In this document: in pieces, positions 51,726 to 60,324 of the stretch
Position numbering within the stretch: position 1 is the first letter of the stretch
Layout of the letters: each line of letters starts with the position of its first letter
Origin: Chitinophaga polysaccharea
GTDB lineage: Bacteria > Bacteroidota > Bacteroidia > Chitinophagales > Chitinophagaceae
Assembly (NCBI RefSeq): GCF_902150045.1
Contig: NZ_CABFVU010000002.1
Location: 856,001-920,000 of the forward strand
Length of the DNA stretch: 64,000 nucleotides
Direction of reading: 5' to 3'
The notes under the pieces: generated by a model
Database searches by the model: none
The model's input: the letters and a program-made list of their open reading frames with translations, nothing else
Told to the model about the DNA's origin: nothing
Translations under genes and position numbers: made by a program

Positions 51726-52304
51726 ATGATTTTGCCAATTGTAGCTTACGGGCACCCGGTATTGAGAAAGGTAGCGGAAGACATTACTCCTGAATATCCT
51801 AACCTGAAGGAATTGATTGCCAATATGTGGGAAACCATGTATGGCTCTAATGGGGTGGGCATTGCCGCCCCGCAGGTAAATAAGGCGATCCGGCTGTTTG
51901 TGGTAGACAGTGAGCAGATCATTCATAACCTGGAAGAAGACGAAAAGAATGATTATCCCGGAGATGAAGGTGTAAAGGGAGTGTTTATCAACGCGCATAT
52001 CGTGGAAACCGGGGGAAAGGACTGGGCTTACAATGAAGGATGTTTAAGTATTCCGAAGGTACGGGAAGACGTAACCCGTGCGGAAACCGTTACCCTGAGC
52101 TATGTAGACGAAAACTTCACCCCGCATGTAAGAACTTTTACCGGCGTGACTGCCCGGGTGATCCTTCATGAATACGATCACATAGACGGTGTTTTATTCA
52201 TTGATCATCTGAAACCGCTAAAACGCAGGATGTTGAAAAGTAAATTGGAAGATATCACAAAAGGCAAAATACGGGTGGATTACAAGATGACTTTCCCTAA
52301 ATAG
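51726..52304 (+). CDS. def: Peptide deformylase
   Basis: 192 residues from the ATG at 51726 (a TTG two codons earlier is possible). All three PDF motifs are present: GVGIAAPQ (43-50), EGCLS with Cys106, and HEYDH with His148, Glu149 and His152. It removes the formyl group from nascent proteins using Fe2+ or another metal. It carries an insertion around residues 65-85 (EEDEKNDYPGD), as is common in Bacteroidota PDFs. Confidence 0.96.
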   Translation: MILPIVAYGHPVLRKVAEDITPEYPNLKELIANMWETMYGSNGVGIAAPQVNKAIRLFVVDSEQIIHNLEEDEKNDYPGDEGVKGVFINAHIVETGGKDWAYNEGCLSIPKVREDVTRAETVTLSYVDENFTPHVRTFTGVTARVILHEYDHIDGVLFIDHLKPLKRRMLKSKLEDITKGKIRVDYKMTFPK

Positions 52305-52308
52305 GAAA

Positions 52309-52316
52309 TAATTTTG
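52309..52316 (+). promoter_or_regulatory. Promoter -7 box for the ECF sigma gene (TAATTTTG)
   Basis: TAATTTTG fits TAnnTTTG and begins 4 bases after the def stop. The sigma gene starts 23 bases downstream. Confidence 0.5.
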
Positions 52317-52339
52317 TAATGTAAAGAAAACCTGTTATT

Positions 52340-52927
52340 TTGGTATCGCAAAGTATAACATCCATATCCTCAAACTTGGGAGCTACCTTAACATACACTG
52401 AAGTGGAATTGATTCAGGGCCTTATGGCCAGGGATGAAAAGATATTCACTTACTTGTATGACCACTATTCACCCGCATTATACGGTGTAGCCCTGAAAGT
52501 AGTAGGAGAAGAAACTGCAGCCGGAGATATATTACAGGAAGTATTTGTAAAGATCTGGCGGAATATTGACCGTTATGATGCTTCAAAAGGCCGGTTGTTT
52601 ACCTGGATGCTGAATATTACCCGCAACACGGCTATCGACAGTCTTCGCTCAAAAAATCACAAACTCGAACAGCGCGTACAGGATGTAAACAGTGTGGCAC
52701 TGATGTATGAACCCCAGCTGGCGGTACATTTATCAGTGGATCATCTTGGGTTGACAAAAGTGATTGAGCGGTTGCAGAAAGATCAACGCATTATTATTGA
52801 TATGGCTTATTTCAAGGGGCATACCCAGGAAGAAATAGCCAAGACACTCGAAATACCATTGGGCACTGTGAAAACCCGCATGCGCAATGCAATTATACAA
52901 TTGAGAATACTGTTAAAACAATTGTAA
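52340..52927 (+). CDS. ECF sigma factor paired with an RskA-type anti-sigma
   Basis: 195 residues from a TTG; no ATG occurs until codon 30, which would cut into region 2, so the TTG or a nearby non-ATG start is likely. Region 2 reads FTYLYDHYSPALYGVAL and DILQEVFVKIWRN. Region 4 reads GHTQEEIAKTLEIPLGTVKTRMRNA. This resembles SigK/RpoE-like factors. The anti-sigma gene follows after 12 bases. A decayed second copy of the same sigma lies at 53934. Confidence 0.9.
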   Translation: MVSQSITSISSNLGATLTYTEVELIQGLMARDEKIFTYLYDHYSPALYGVALKVVGEETAAGDILQEVFVKIWRNIDRYDASKGRLFTWMLNITRNTAIDSLRSKNHKLEQRVQDVNSVALMYEPQLAVHLSVDHLGLTKVIERLQKDQRIIIDMAYFKGHTQEEIAKTLEIPLGTVKTRMRNAIIQLRILLKQL

Positions 52928-52939
52928 TTATAAGAGATA

Positions 52940-53878
52940 GTGGATGTACAACGATACATATCATCCGGAATCCTTGAAAGCTATGTATTCGGTATGTTGC
53001 CGGAAGCGGAACAAGGTGAGGTAGAAACGGCCGTATCACAATACCCCGATGTCAAAGCCGCAGTAGATTCCCTGCAGCATGATAAAGAGCGGTTTGTACA
53101 GCTGTATGCCATAGCACCGCCGAATAGCATCAGGGAACGGCTGATGGAAATTATCCATCACGAAAATACGCAGGAAGGAAACGACCTGCTGCCGGATGAA
53201 CTGCGTGCGCCTGCTCCTGTATCTCTTAACGGGAAAGCTGTTCCACTACTCCTGAACGAAAAAAAAAAGGAAAAGCAGCAGCCACGGAGGGGGGAAACGC
53301 CGGTGAAACAACTTCCGGCAGCTAAATCCTCCAATGACCGGATCTGGAAATATCTTACTGCTGCTATTGTGGTATTGCTGCTGGGCAGCATTTTTATGAA
53401 CTTCTTTTTCTTCCGGAAATCTACTGATTATAAAAGCCGTTACCAGTCGCTCATAGCTACCAAAGAGAAGCTGGAAGCCGATAAAAAACAACAGTCGCTT
53501 ACCCGTTTGAAAGAAACGCCGGCTGAAGCAGACCCGCTGAATAACCCCGATTTTAAATGGACAAAGCTCCCCGGCGGCGGGAAGTATGCCGGCAACATAG
53601 TTGCTGTGGGATGGAATGAAAAAACACAGGTGGTATACCTGCAGGCGCAACTGATGCCCCTGCCTCCGGCCGGCAGGCAGTTCCAGCTGTGGGCCATTGT
53701 GAATAGGAAACTGGTTGATGCCGGTGTTTTCCTTACCGGTGGTGAAGTATCCCGGCAATTACAACAAATGAAAGCCGTGGCAGCAGCACAGGGCTTTGCC
53801 ATCACACTTGAAAAGAAAGGCGGCAGCCCTGAGCCGAGCATGGACCAGGTATGCATGTCGGCAAAGCTGGAAAGATAA
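52940..53878 (+). CDS. RskA-type membrane anti-sigma factor
   Basis: 312 residues from a GTG. The N-terminal ~75 residues form the sigma-binding part (SGILESYVFGMLPEAEQGEVE). A flexible linker follows, then one transmembrane helix (about 135-156), a coiled-coil-like segment (SRYQSLIATKEKLEADKKQQ) and a periplasmic RskA domain (FQLWAIVNRKLVDAGVF, FAITLEKKGGSPEPSMDQV). It would sequester the sigma encoded upstream until an envelope signal arrives. A truncated paralogue lies downstream. Confidence 0.9.
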   Translation: MDVQRYISSGILESYVFGMLPEAEQGEVETAVSQYPDVKAAVDSLQHDKERFVQLYAIAPPNSIRERLMEIIHHENTQEGNDLLPDELRAPAPVSLNGKAVPLLLNEKKKEKQQPRRGETPVKQLPAAKSSNDRIWKYLTAAIVVLLLGSIFMNFFFFRKSTDYKSRYQSLIATKEKLEADKKQQSLTRLKETPAEADPLNNPDFKWTKLPGGGKYAGNIVAVGWNEKTQVVYLQAQLMPLPPAGRQFQLWAIVNRKLVDAGVFLTGGEVSRQLQQMKAVAAAQGFAITLEKKGGSPEPSMDQVCMSAKLER

Positions 53879-53933
53879 GGCCTGTTCTGTCATGTGGAGT
53901 TTATCCGTCCGGTATTAAATACGAAACTATATC

Positions 53934-54160
53934 CAATCTGTTTTGGAATACGCTGCTATATATACAGAAGCTGAGCTGGTGGTTTTTCCCGTATCCTGGA
54001 AAAGCTCACTAAAGAATAGCATACCCTGACAGATTACGCCTATCATAAAGGTTGTACCCGAAAGAAATTGCGGGGTAATGGAGATCATCGGGGTACGGTG
54101 AAAACGGCAATGCGCAACGCCAGAGGATATCAAAGCTCGTTTATTCACACAAATCAATAA
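53934..54160 (+). pseudogene. Decayed duplicate of the ECF sigma gene, internally deleted
   Basis: Frame-by-frame reading recovers an N-terminal scrap, AAIYTEAELV (compare TYTEVELI in the intact sigma at 52340), followed by stops. In another frame it recovers the region-4 end TDYAYHKGCTRKKL...GTVKTAMRNA (compare IDMAYFKGHTQEEI...GTVKTRMRNA). The middle of the gene is missing. Near 54110 the reading frame of an anti-sigma protein begins (ATPEDIKARLFTQINNE), so the sigma tail and the anti-sigma head have been deleted and joined. This explains the otherwise empty 290 bases after the intact anti-sigma gene. Confidence 0.82.
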
Positions 54161-54170
54161 TGAATCCATT

Positions 54171-54788
54171 TTGCAGGAGGGTGAGCCTGTACCCGATCAA
54201 GACCTGCAGCAACCAAAAATAGTGTCCATGCAAGAAACTAAAAGCCTATCCTGGAAATGGCTTGCCGTCGCTGCCGCTGTGCTGCTGATAGGAAGCCTTA
54301 TTCTAAATTATGTGTTCTTTAACCGGTACAAGGAATTCAAGGAGTACAAAGATAAATACCAGTCTTTACTCGTATCCCAGAACTCCATTTTGTCAAAGAG
54401 CAATCTTTACAAAACCCGCTTAGAACAAATGCAGGAATCCATGGAAATCATCCAGGATCCTAAAGTCCTGAAAGTGCCAATGCCGGGTACCAAAGCGTTC
54501 CCTGAAGCATTAGCCACTGTATTCTGGAACCCGCAAAGTCAGGAAGTGTATCTGAAAGTTAACAAACTGCCGGAACCAGCTGCCGACAAACAGTATCAAC
54601 TCTGGGCTATCGTAGATGGCAAACCGGTTGATATGGGCGTGTTCGAAATGGGTGATACAGCCAGCCTCCTCCAGAAAATGAAAGTAACCGGCAAAGCACA
54701 AATGTTTGCGGTTACCCTGGAAAAGAAAGGTGGTGCGCTGCAGCCTACTATGGAACAAATGTATGTGGCCGGAAAAATTCCCGGTTGA
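54171..54788 (+). CDS. N-terminally truncated RskA-type anti-sigma paralogue
   Basis: 205 residues from a TTG; an ATG at 54228 is the alternative. A transmembrane helix (about 28-48), coiled-coil-like segment and RskA domain (YQLWAIVDGKPVDMGVF, FAVTLEKKGGALQPTMEQM) match the intact anti-sigma at 52940 from its linker onward. The open frame extends upstream to about 54102 without a start codon and still reads IKARLFTQINNE, homologous to IRERLMEIIHHE of the intact copy. The first ~60 residues, which bind sigma, are gone. It may be a pseudogene or a sigma-blind periplasmic sensor. The remaining frame is undamaged, and a good terminator follows. Confidence 0.78.
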   Translation: MQEGEPVPDQDLQQPKIVSMQETKSLSWKWLAVAAAVLLIGSLILNYVFFNRYKEFKEYKDKYQSLLVSQNSILSKSNLYKTRLEQMQESMEIIQDPKVLKVPMPGTKAFPEALATVFWNPQSQEVYLKVNKLPEPAADKQYQLWAIVDGKPVDMGVFEMGDTASLLQKMKVTGKAQMFAVTLEKKGGALQPTMEQMYVAGKIPG

Positions 54789-54815
54789 TAAAAAGAGATA
54801 ACCCTCTTTTTAAAG

Positions 54816-54864
54816 AAAAACAGGAAGCTGTTGTAAGTGATACTTGCAACGGCTTCCTGTTTTT
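54816..54864. terminator. Strong bidirectional-looking terminator
   Basis: AAAAACAGGAAGC pairs with GCTTCCTGTTTTT, with further pairing inside (GTTGTAAGT / ACTTGCAAC) around a short loop. It lies 27 bases past the truncated anti-sigma gene. Confidence 0.88.
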
Positions 54865-54911
54865 AGCATTTGTGTAACACCGGCTTTGCGCTTTTTTATT
54901 AAATTGCAGCC

Positions 54912-55862
54912 ATGTCACAATTTTGGAAAAGTATAGCAGGAGTCGCTGCCCTCAGCCTGTTACAATGTTTGCAGCTCAGCGCTCAGGACACAGCCCGCTA
55001 TAAAGGAATGACGGTTAACCTGGATGAAGTGATTGTAGCTGCAAAGCGTATAGGCTTCGACGTTAACAGCTTTATAAAAAGGGTAGAAGATGACACCACT
55101 TTTTACCGCGCATTTAAAAACCTGCATATTGTAGGATTTGATGCTATCAATGATATACAGGTACTGGGCAAAAATGCACAGGTACAGGCCTCGCTGTATA
55201 ATCAAACCCACCAGGAAATAAAAGGAAAATGCCGCACTATGCAGGTATCCAATGAAAAGGTGACCGGCGATTTCTATACCCGCAAAGGAAATTATAACTA
55301 CTATACTGCCGAATTATATGCTAACCTGTTCTTCACCAAGGGCACTGTATGCACTGATGAACAGGGGGAAGATCCCGATCGTTCAAGTGGCAGCCTGGCA
55401 CGGCATAAGGCGCAGCTGAAGCAGCTGATCTTTAATCCGGGGAAGCCTATACGGGGCGTACCCATTGTGGGATCCAAAGTAGCCATTTTTAACAGTGAGG
55501 TAATGCGGTTCTACGATTTTTCCATTACTGCCGAAAACTATGTGGACGGTACCTCCTGTTATGTGTTTACAGCTAAAACAAAGCCGGGCCTGAACCGGAT
55601 CGACCGGGCAGATGTGGTGATCGACGAGCTTATCACCTGGTTTAATAAGGAGAATTTTGAGATAGTAGGCCGCAAGTATGCCCTTTCCTATAAAACGATG
55701 CTGTTTGATTTTAATGTGAAGATGAATGTGCAGATGACCAAATACAATGGCCTCCTGATCCCCGCCCTGGTTACCTATAACGGCACCTGGAATGTGCCTT
55801 TCAAAAAAAGGGAAACAGCCGTTTTTGCGGCAAAATTCCTCAATTTCACCGGTGCACAGTAA
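54912..55862 (+). CDS. Exported conserved protein of unknown function
   Basis: 316 residues with a signal peptide (MSQFWKSIAGVAALSLLQCL, cleavage near SAQ/D). The start of the mature part, TVNLDEVIVAAKRIGFD, resembles the linker that precedes plug domains in TonB-linked proteins, but no plug or barrel follows. The rest is predicted mixed alpha/beta with many aromatic residues. I do not recognise a family. It has its own transcription unit after a terminator and is convergent with the T9SS protein gene, whose stop is 5 bases away. Confidence 0.75.
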   Translation: MSQFWKSIAGVAALSLLQCLQLSAQDTARYKGMTVNLDEVIVAAKRIGFDVNSFIKRVEDDTTFYRAFKNLHIVGFDAINDIQVLGKNAQVQASLYNQTHQEIKGKCRTMQVSNEKVTGDFYTRKGNYNYYTAELYANLFFTKGTVCTDEQGEDPDRSSGSLARHKAQLKQLIFNPGKPIRGVPIVGSKVAIFNSEVMRFYDFSITAENYVDGTSCYVFTAKTKPGLNRIDRADVVIDELITWFNKENFEIVGRKYALSYKTMLFDFNVKMNVQMTKYNGLLIPALVTYNGTWNVPFKKRETAVFAAKFLNFTGAQ

Positions 55863-55867
55863 CCAAT

Positions 55868-57538
55868 TTAATTCACCAGCGTGATGGTCCCTGTTTTATG
55901 TACAGCAAACCGGGTGATCGCTTCTTTATAATCCACTATCCACACATAGGTGGCAATATCCGCTAAAGTGCCATTCACACGCCCGTTCCAGCCTACCTGC
56001 GGATCGGTGGTGTAAAAGACCCGTTCTCCCCAGCGGTTATATATGCTAAGGGTATAATCGTATATGGGGCACCGGTATACCGGCCGGAAATAATCATTCC
56101 TTCCATCCCCGTTGGGAGAAAAGGCAGTAGGGAAAAACAACTGGCATTCGCAATCGTGATATTTTACTTCTACAGAATCAACAGACGTTCCGCAACTATT
56201 GGTAGCCACCATGGCGTAAAACCCGGGCCGCGTAACAGTATACATTGGTGTGCTGGTGCTGTCCTGCCATTTGTAAATGCCGCCGCCCGCGCCGGTAGCG
56301 CGCAGCTGATATACTTCATTCCTGCAAAGCAGTGTATCAGGACCGAGGTTTACCCGGAGCGTATCTTCAAATTTTACTGAGATGCTGTCCATGGATTCGC
56401 AGCGGCCTATTTGTGCGTGCACGTAATAGAAGCCGGGCTTGGTGACGTAATAGGTGGCCTGGTCGGAGCCATCCTGCCAGAGGTATTGGCCATTGCCAAA
56501 ATCAGCTGTAAGCACCAGGAAGTTGCCTTTGCAGATACTGGTGTCGTTACCGAGGTCCAGTTTTTTTAAGCGGTTATAGTTAATGAAGATGGTATCTACC
56601 ACGCTGCAGGTATTGTTGATCTCTACCAGCGCCCAAAGGTTGGTGGTATTGCTGATGGTAACGACGGGAGTGGTAGCGCCTGTGCTCCATTCCCAGGCAG
56701 TGGCTTCGGGAATGCTGGGAGCCACACGAATAGACTCACCGGGGCATAGCAGCGTATCCGGCCCCAGTGAAAAAGGATAAGGCGTGCCTGTAAAGGTAAT
56801 GGTGATCTCGTCTGACATGGTGGGGCATCCTTTCGGGAACACATCTACATGATAAGTGCCCGAGGTATACACATCCTGCGTGGGCTCTGTATTGCCGGTA
56901 TTCCAGAGATAGGTGCAGTTTTGCGCGGTGGCATCCAAAGCAATATGCTCACCGGTGCATAGTATAAGATCTTTGCCAAGGTCAATTTCGGGAATGGGTG
57001 TATAAAACACATTCACAGAATCAGGATTGGGGCAACCGTTTATTTTTACTTTATAGGTAGCGGAAGTATCCACAAGGATGCTGCTGTTGGTAGAGCTGTC
57101 CTGCCAGAGATAGGTAGCGCCGGGAATAACGGGAGCCTGCAAGGTCATAGTGCCGCCTTCACACAGGGTAATGTCCTGGTCGCCCAGGTCAAAGATCACC
57201 GGCGTAACAATGGTAACAGGTTGCACGGTAGTATCCGGAACGCCGTTGCGCCAGGCTATGAGGGTATCGGTATATGTGCCGGTGCTGGTGTAAATATGCC
57301 AGGCACGCATGCTGCGGGAGGAGTCTTTATCTCCTGAAGCAGGATCATTAAAGAACCATTTTACCGAGTCGATGCCCGCAGGATTAATGATCAGGAAAAA
57401 AGAAGTGTCGTTCACACAGGTAGAAGATACTGCAAAGGGAGTGTTCTGAGCGGCGGCTTTGTTGATAAACATGCTGCATACCAGGAAAACCGGTACAAGG
57501 AATAAGGATCGACAGAAAGTAGATATTTGGTCTCTCAT
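55868..57538 (-). CDS. T9SS type B sorted surface protein with repeated LGxDTxxC domains
   Basis: 556 residues with a signal peptide (cleavage near KAAAQ). About five repeats of ~80 residues follow, each opening with LG-D(T/I/L)-LC and containing YLWQDGS or YLWNTGN and a Tyr-rich end, the pattern of Ig/PKD-like adhesion modules. The last ~90 residues are the gliding-motility-associated C-terminal domain (FFPTAFSPNGDGRNDYF, IYNRWGERVF, GWNG, TYVW), a type B type IX secretion signal. It is exported through T9SS and attached or released at the cell surface. The ligand or partner is unknown. Confidence 0.9.
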   Translation of the reverse strand: MRDQISTFCRSLFLVPVFLVCSMFINKAAAQNTPFAVSSTCVNDTSFFLIINPAGIDSVKWFFNDPASGDKDSSRSMRAWHIYTSTGTYTDTLIAWRNGVPDTTVQPVTIVTPVIFDLGDQDITLCEGGTMTLQAPVIPGATYLWQDSSTNSSILVDTSATYKVKINGCPNPDSVNVFYTPIPEIDLGKDLILCTGEHIALDATAQNCTYLWNTGNTEPTQDVYTSGTYHVDVFPKGCPTMSDEITITFTGTPYPFSLGPDTLLCPGESIRVAPSIPEATAWEWSTGATTPVVTISNTTNLWALVEINNTCSVVDTIFINYNRLKKLDLGNDTSICKGNFLVLTADFGNGQYLWQDGSDQATYYVTKPGFYYVHAQIGRCESMDSISVKFEDTLRVNLGPDTLLCRNEVYQLRATGAGGGIYKWQDSTSTPMYTVTRPGFYAMVATNSCGTSVDSVEVKYHDCECQLFFPTAFSPNGDGRNDYFRPVYRCPIYDYTLSIYNRWGERVFYTTDPQVGWNGRVNGTLADIATYVWIVDYKEAITRFAVHKTGTITLVN

Positions 57539-57619
57539 GCAATTGACATGGGTAATTGCTGCTAAGATAACCTAAACATGTAGAATATTTATAATAATAA
57601 ATATGATTTTTATGATAAG

Positions 57620-57654
57620 ACGATTTTAGCGGAGCATTGCTCAGCTAAAATCGT
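57620..57654. repeat. Perfect 11-bp hairpin between rluD and the T9SS gene
   Basis: ACGATTTTAGC / GCTAAAATCGT with an inner GAGC/GCTC stem. It follows the rluD-type stop by 11 bases on the minus strand. No real T-run is present, so it is a terminator without a tail or an mRNA-stabilising stem. Confidence 0.6.
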
Positions 57655-57664
57655 TGCGGGCTGG

Positions 57665-58738
57665 TTATTCCCCATCGTCTTTCAGCGGTCTTGCTGAAAT
57701 ATATCTTCTCCATTTTTCCAGGACGGAGGTAAAGTCGGATGGTAACTGGCTTTCGAAATGCATTTTTTCGCGGGTGCGCGGGTGTATAAAGCCCAGTTGT
57801 TGCGCATGCAGGGCGTGACGGGGCATTATATCAAAGCAGTTTTCCACAAACTGTTTGTATTTCGTGTATACGGTTCCTTTAACGATGCGGTTGCCGCCAT
57901 AGGTTTCATCGTTGAACAGGGAATGACCGATATGCTGCATGTGTACGCGGATCTGGTGGGTGCGGCCGGTTTCCAGCCGGCATTCGACCATGGTTACATA
58001 ATTGAACCGTTCCAGTACACGGTAATGGGTAATGGCTTCCTTGCCGTATTCGCCGTCGGGGTAAGCGTCCATGATCTTGCGCAGGCGTTGGTGGCGGCCT
58101 ACATGGGCTACAACGGTACCTTCATCTTCTTCAAAGTCCCCCCATACCAGGGCAATATAACGTCTGTGCACAGTGTGGTCAAAGAATTGTTTGGCCAGGT
58201 CGTTCATCGCTTTATCGGATTTGGCGATCACCAGCAGCCCGCTGGTGTTTTTATCGATACGGTGCACCAGTCCGAAGCGGGGCAGCTCAGGTTCGGTAGC
58301 CTGGGTTTTATCGCCCAGGTACCAGGAGAGGCCGTTCACGAGTGTGCCATCCCGATTGCCGCAGCCGGGGTGTACTACCAGGCCGGCGGGTTTGTCGATG
58401 ACCATTATATCGTCGTCTTCATATACAATATTCAGCGGCAGTTCCTGTGGAATGATATCTGTATTTTCCGGGTTCCTGTTGGAAAACACAACGATCCTGT
58501 CCAGCGGCCTGATCTTGTAATTGGCTTTAACGGGTTTGTCGTTCACCAATACCATTTCACCATCCAGGGCCTGCTGGATTTTATTGCGGGTAGCGCCTTC
58601 TATGCGGTTAGTAAGGAATTTATCAATACGGACGGGCTCCTGGCCTTTATCTACCACCATATTGATCTTTTCATACAGTTCCTCGCTGCCATCCCCGTTA
58701 TCCAGCTCATCTTCCAGTTCCAGCAATTCTTCAGCCAT
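57665..58738 (-). CDS. RluD-family 23S rRNA pseudouridine synthase
   Basis: 357 residues from the ATG at 58738. A TTG at 58756 would lie inside the promoter box and is rejected. An N-terminal acidic extension is followed by an S4 RNA-binding domain (VRIDKFLTNRIEGATRNKIQ) and the RluA/RluD catalytic domain with GLVHRIDKNTSGLLV, catalytic Asp162. The C-terminal GRTHQIRVH motif is present. It converts uridines in rRNA to pseudouridine, probably in helix 69 if truly RluD. Confidence 0.93.
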   Translation of the reverse strand: MAEELLELEDELDNGDGSEELYEKINMVVDKGQEPVRIDKFLTNRIEGATRNKIQQALDGEMVLVNDKPVKANYKIRPLDRIVVFSNRNPENTDIIPQELPLNIVYEDDDIMVIDKPAGLVVHPGCGNRDGTLVNGLSWYLGDKTQATEPELPRFGLVHRIDKNTSGLLVIAKSDKAMNDLAKQFFDHTVHRRYIALVWGDFEEDEGTVVAHVGRHQRLRKIMDAYPDGEYGKEAITHYRVLERFNYVTMVECRLETGRTHQIRVHMQHIGHSLFNDETYGGNRIVKGTVYTKYKQFVENCFDIMPRHALHAQQLGFIHPRTREKMHFESQLPSDFTSVLEKWRRYISARPLKDDGE

Positions 58739-58753
58739 TAATACAATTTTTTG

Positions 58754-58761
58754 CAAAGGTA
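58754..58761 (-). promoter_or_regulatory. Promoter -7 box of the RluD-type gene (TACCTTTG)
   Basis: Minus-strand TACCTTTG fits TAnnTTTG and ends 15 bases before the ATG at 58738. It decides the start codon. Confidence 0.6.
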
Positions 58762-58821
58762 AAGTTTAGTTGGCAGTTTAGCGGCCCCGGGGTAAATGTT
58801 CTGTATCACGGCGATTTGGCG

Positions 58822-58829
58822 TACCTTTG
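58822..58829 (+). promoter_or_regulatory. lipB promoter -7 box (TACCTTTG)
   Basis: TACCTTTG fits TAnnTTTG and lies 20 bases upstream of the ATG at 58850, so the longer reading from 58796 is untenable. The same 8-mer faces the other way at 58754-58761 for the divergent gene. Confidence 0.6.
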
Positions 58830-58849
58830 CGCAGCTGAAAAAGACCAAT

Positions 58850-59560
58850 ATGATCATGGACAAAGCAAAGCAGAAGATTGTTGTAAAAGACCTCGGCGTG
58901 ATAGATTACCAGGCAGCCTGGGATTACCAGGAGCAGTTGCTGAAGGAGAATGTGCAGTTGAAAACCCGCGTGGCTGGTCAGTTATCGGGAGCTACTACCA
59001 ATTACCTGTTGTTTTGCGAACATCCTCCTGTGTATACCATTGGTAAAAGCGGGCATATAGAAAACCTGCTCATCTCCCAGGAGGAGCTGCAGGAGCGGGG
59101 TATAGGCTTTGTGCCTACCAACCGCGGCGGCGATATTACTTTTCATGGCCCCGGCCAGGTGGTGGGCTATCCTATCCTGGATCTCGAAAATTTCTTTACT
59201 GATATCGGCAAATACCTGCGTTGCCTGGAAGAGGTGATCATCCGCACCCTGGCGGAGTACGGGGTAACCGGCGATCGCTCTGCCGGGGAAACCGGTGTGT
59301 GGCTGGACCCGCACGATAAAGCAAAGGCCCGTAAAATATGTGCTATGGGCGTACGCTGCAGCCGCTGGGTAACCATGCATGGTTTTGCGCTGAATGTAAA
59401 TATCCTGATGGATTACTTCAATAACATCATTGCCTGTGGCATTGCCGACAAGCAGGTGGCCTCACTGGACAGGGAAGTGGGCGGCCCGGTAAGCCTTGAA
59501 GAGGTGAAAGCGAAGCTGAGCAGGCATTTCGGTGAGGTGTTCAGTGCCGAAATGGTATAG
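58850..59560 (+). CDS. lipB: Lipoyl(octanoyl) transferase
   Basis: 236 residues from the ATG at 58850. LipB motifs: NRGGDITFHGPGQVVGYPI, the lysine-containing ARKICAMGVRCSRWVTMHGFA and the catalytic Cys in IIACGIADK. It moves octanoyl from ACP to the lipoyl domains of 2-oxoacid dehydrogenases and the glycine cleavage H protein. It is convergent with the following exported protein, with only 2 bases between stops. Confidence 0.95.
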   Translation: MIMDKAKQKIVVKDLGVIDYQAAWDYQEQLLKENVQLKTRVAGQLSGATTNYLLFCEHPPVYTIGKSGHIENLLISQEELQERGIGFVPTNRGGDITFHGPGQVVGYPILDLENFFTDIGKYLRCLEEVIIRTLAEYGVTGDRSAGETGVWLDPHDKAKARKICAMGVRCSRWVTMHGFALNVNILMDYFNNIIACGIADKQVASLDREVGGPVSLEEVKAKLSRHFGEVFSAEMV

Positions 59561-59562
59561 CC

Positions 59563-60294
59563 TTACATTTTATAGTTCAGTGGAATAAACAGGCTCCATT
59601 TCTCCTTTAATTTTCCTTCCTCGAATATTTCGAAGTTGAACCATCCTGCGTGCATAAAAATGGCTTTCTCCAGTATAAGGAAAGGCGCTTTTACCTGGTC
59701 TATATCAAAAAGGAAAGTGCCGTTGGCTTCATAGAACTTAACGGAGTATTTTTTCTGCGGGGCGTCCGGCAGTTTTATGTTGACGTTACCATCGGCGGTA
59801 GTGTAAATGTAGTTGGAGGGATGCCAGGAAACTCTTTCAGGCTCCCTGTTCTCCTGTTCTTTACCCCTCAGTCCTCTTGAGGCGTCCATAATATCGGCAT
59901 ATTGCAGCTTCTGGTCTGCACGTATAGTGCTGTCCGACAGGGCCAGCACGGTTTTACTGTACATGAAGCGCCCGTTGGTGAACAGTATAAAGAGGCGGTA
60001 GTAATTGGTACCGGGCAATGGTTTATTATCGAGATAGGCGTTCCTTGTTTGAGTAGGATAGCTGGCGTAGCCGATGGTATTAAAGTTCAGCACGCTGTCG
60101 AGCGAGCGCTGTACGCCTATTTCCTTTACCTGGGTGAAACCGGAGATCCAGTCCAGTTGTATTCTGCCGGTTTTGATAGAAGCGGTAAAATTAGGCAACA
60201 CAGGCGGCACAAACTCCTGTGCCTGTGCATTTCCGGCAAATCCTGTCAATAAAAAAATTCCAATAACAAAAGTTATACGCACAAACTGCTTCAT
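59563..60294 (-). CDS. Exported FN3-like protein of unknown function
   Basis: 243 residues from the ATG at 60294, which opens a signal peptide (MKQFVRITFVIGIFLLTGFA, cleavage near AQA/Q). A longer reading from 60345 precedes the promoter and is rejected. The first ~90 mature residues look like a fibronectin type III or PKD-type beta-sandwich (IQLDWISGFTQVKEIGVQRS, NYYRLFILF). The C-terminal ~70 residues form a second beta-rich part. No catalytic motif is seen. Probably periplasmic or surface-associated. Confidence 0.75.
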   Translation of the reverse strand: MKQFVRITFVIGIFLLTGFAGNAQAQEFVPPVLPNFTASIKTGRIQLDWISGFTQVKEIGVQRSLDSVLNFNTIGYASYPTQTRNAYLDNKPLPGTNYYRLFILFTNGRFMYSKTVLALSDSTIRADQKLQYADIMDASRGLRGKEQENREPERVSWHPSNYIYTTADGNVNIKLPDAPQKKYSVKFYEANGTFLFDIDQVKAPFLILEKAIFMHAGWFNFEIFEEGKLKEKWSLFIPLNYKM

Positions 60295-60324
60295 ACTGAT
60301 TATTCCGTGAGCTCTTAAAGTTGG

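Noticed and set aside
57758-58741. 327-codon open frame antisense to the RluD-type gene
   Set aside because: It covers the same DNA as a gene with clear catalytic motifs and shows no protein family features.
58739-58756. Upstream TTG start for the RluD-type gene
   Set aside because: The TTG overlaps the promoter -7 box, so it could not be transcribed as part of the message.
58796-58849. Upstream ATG start for lipB
   Set aside because: It precedes the TACCTTTG promoter box at 58822-58829.
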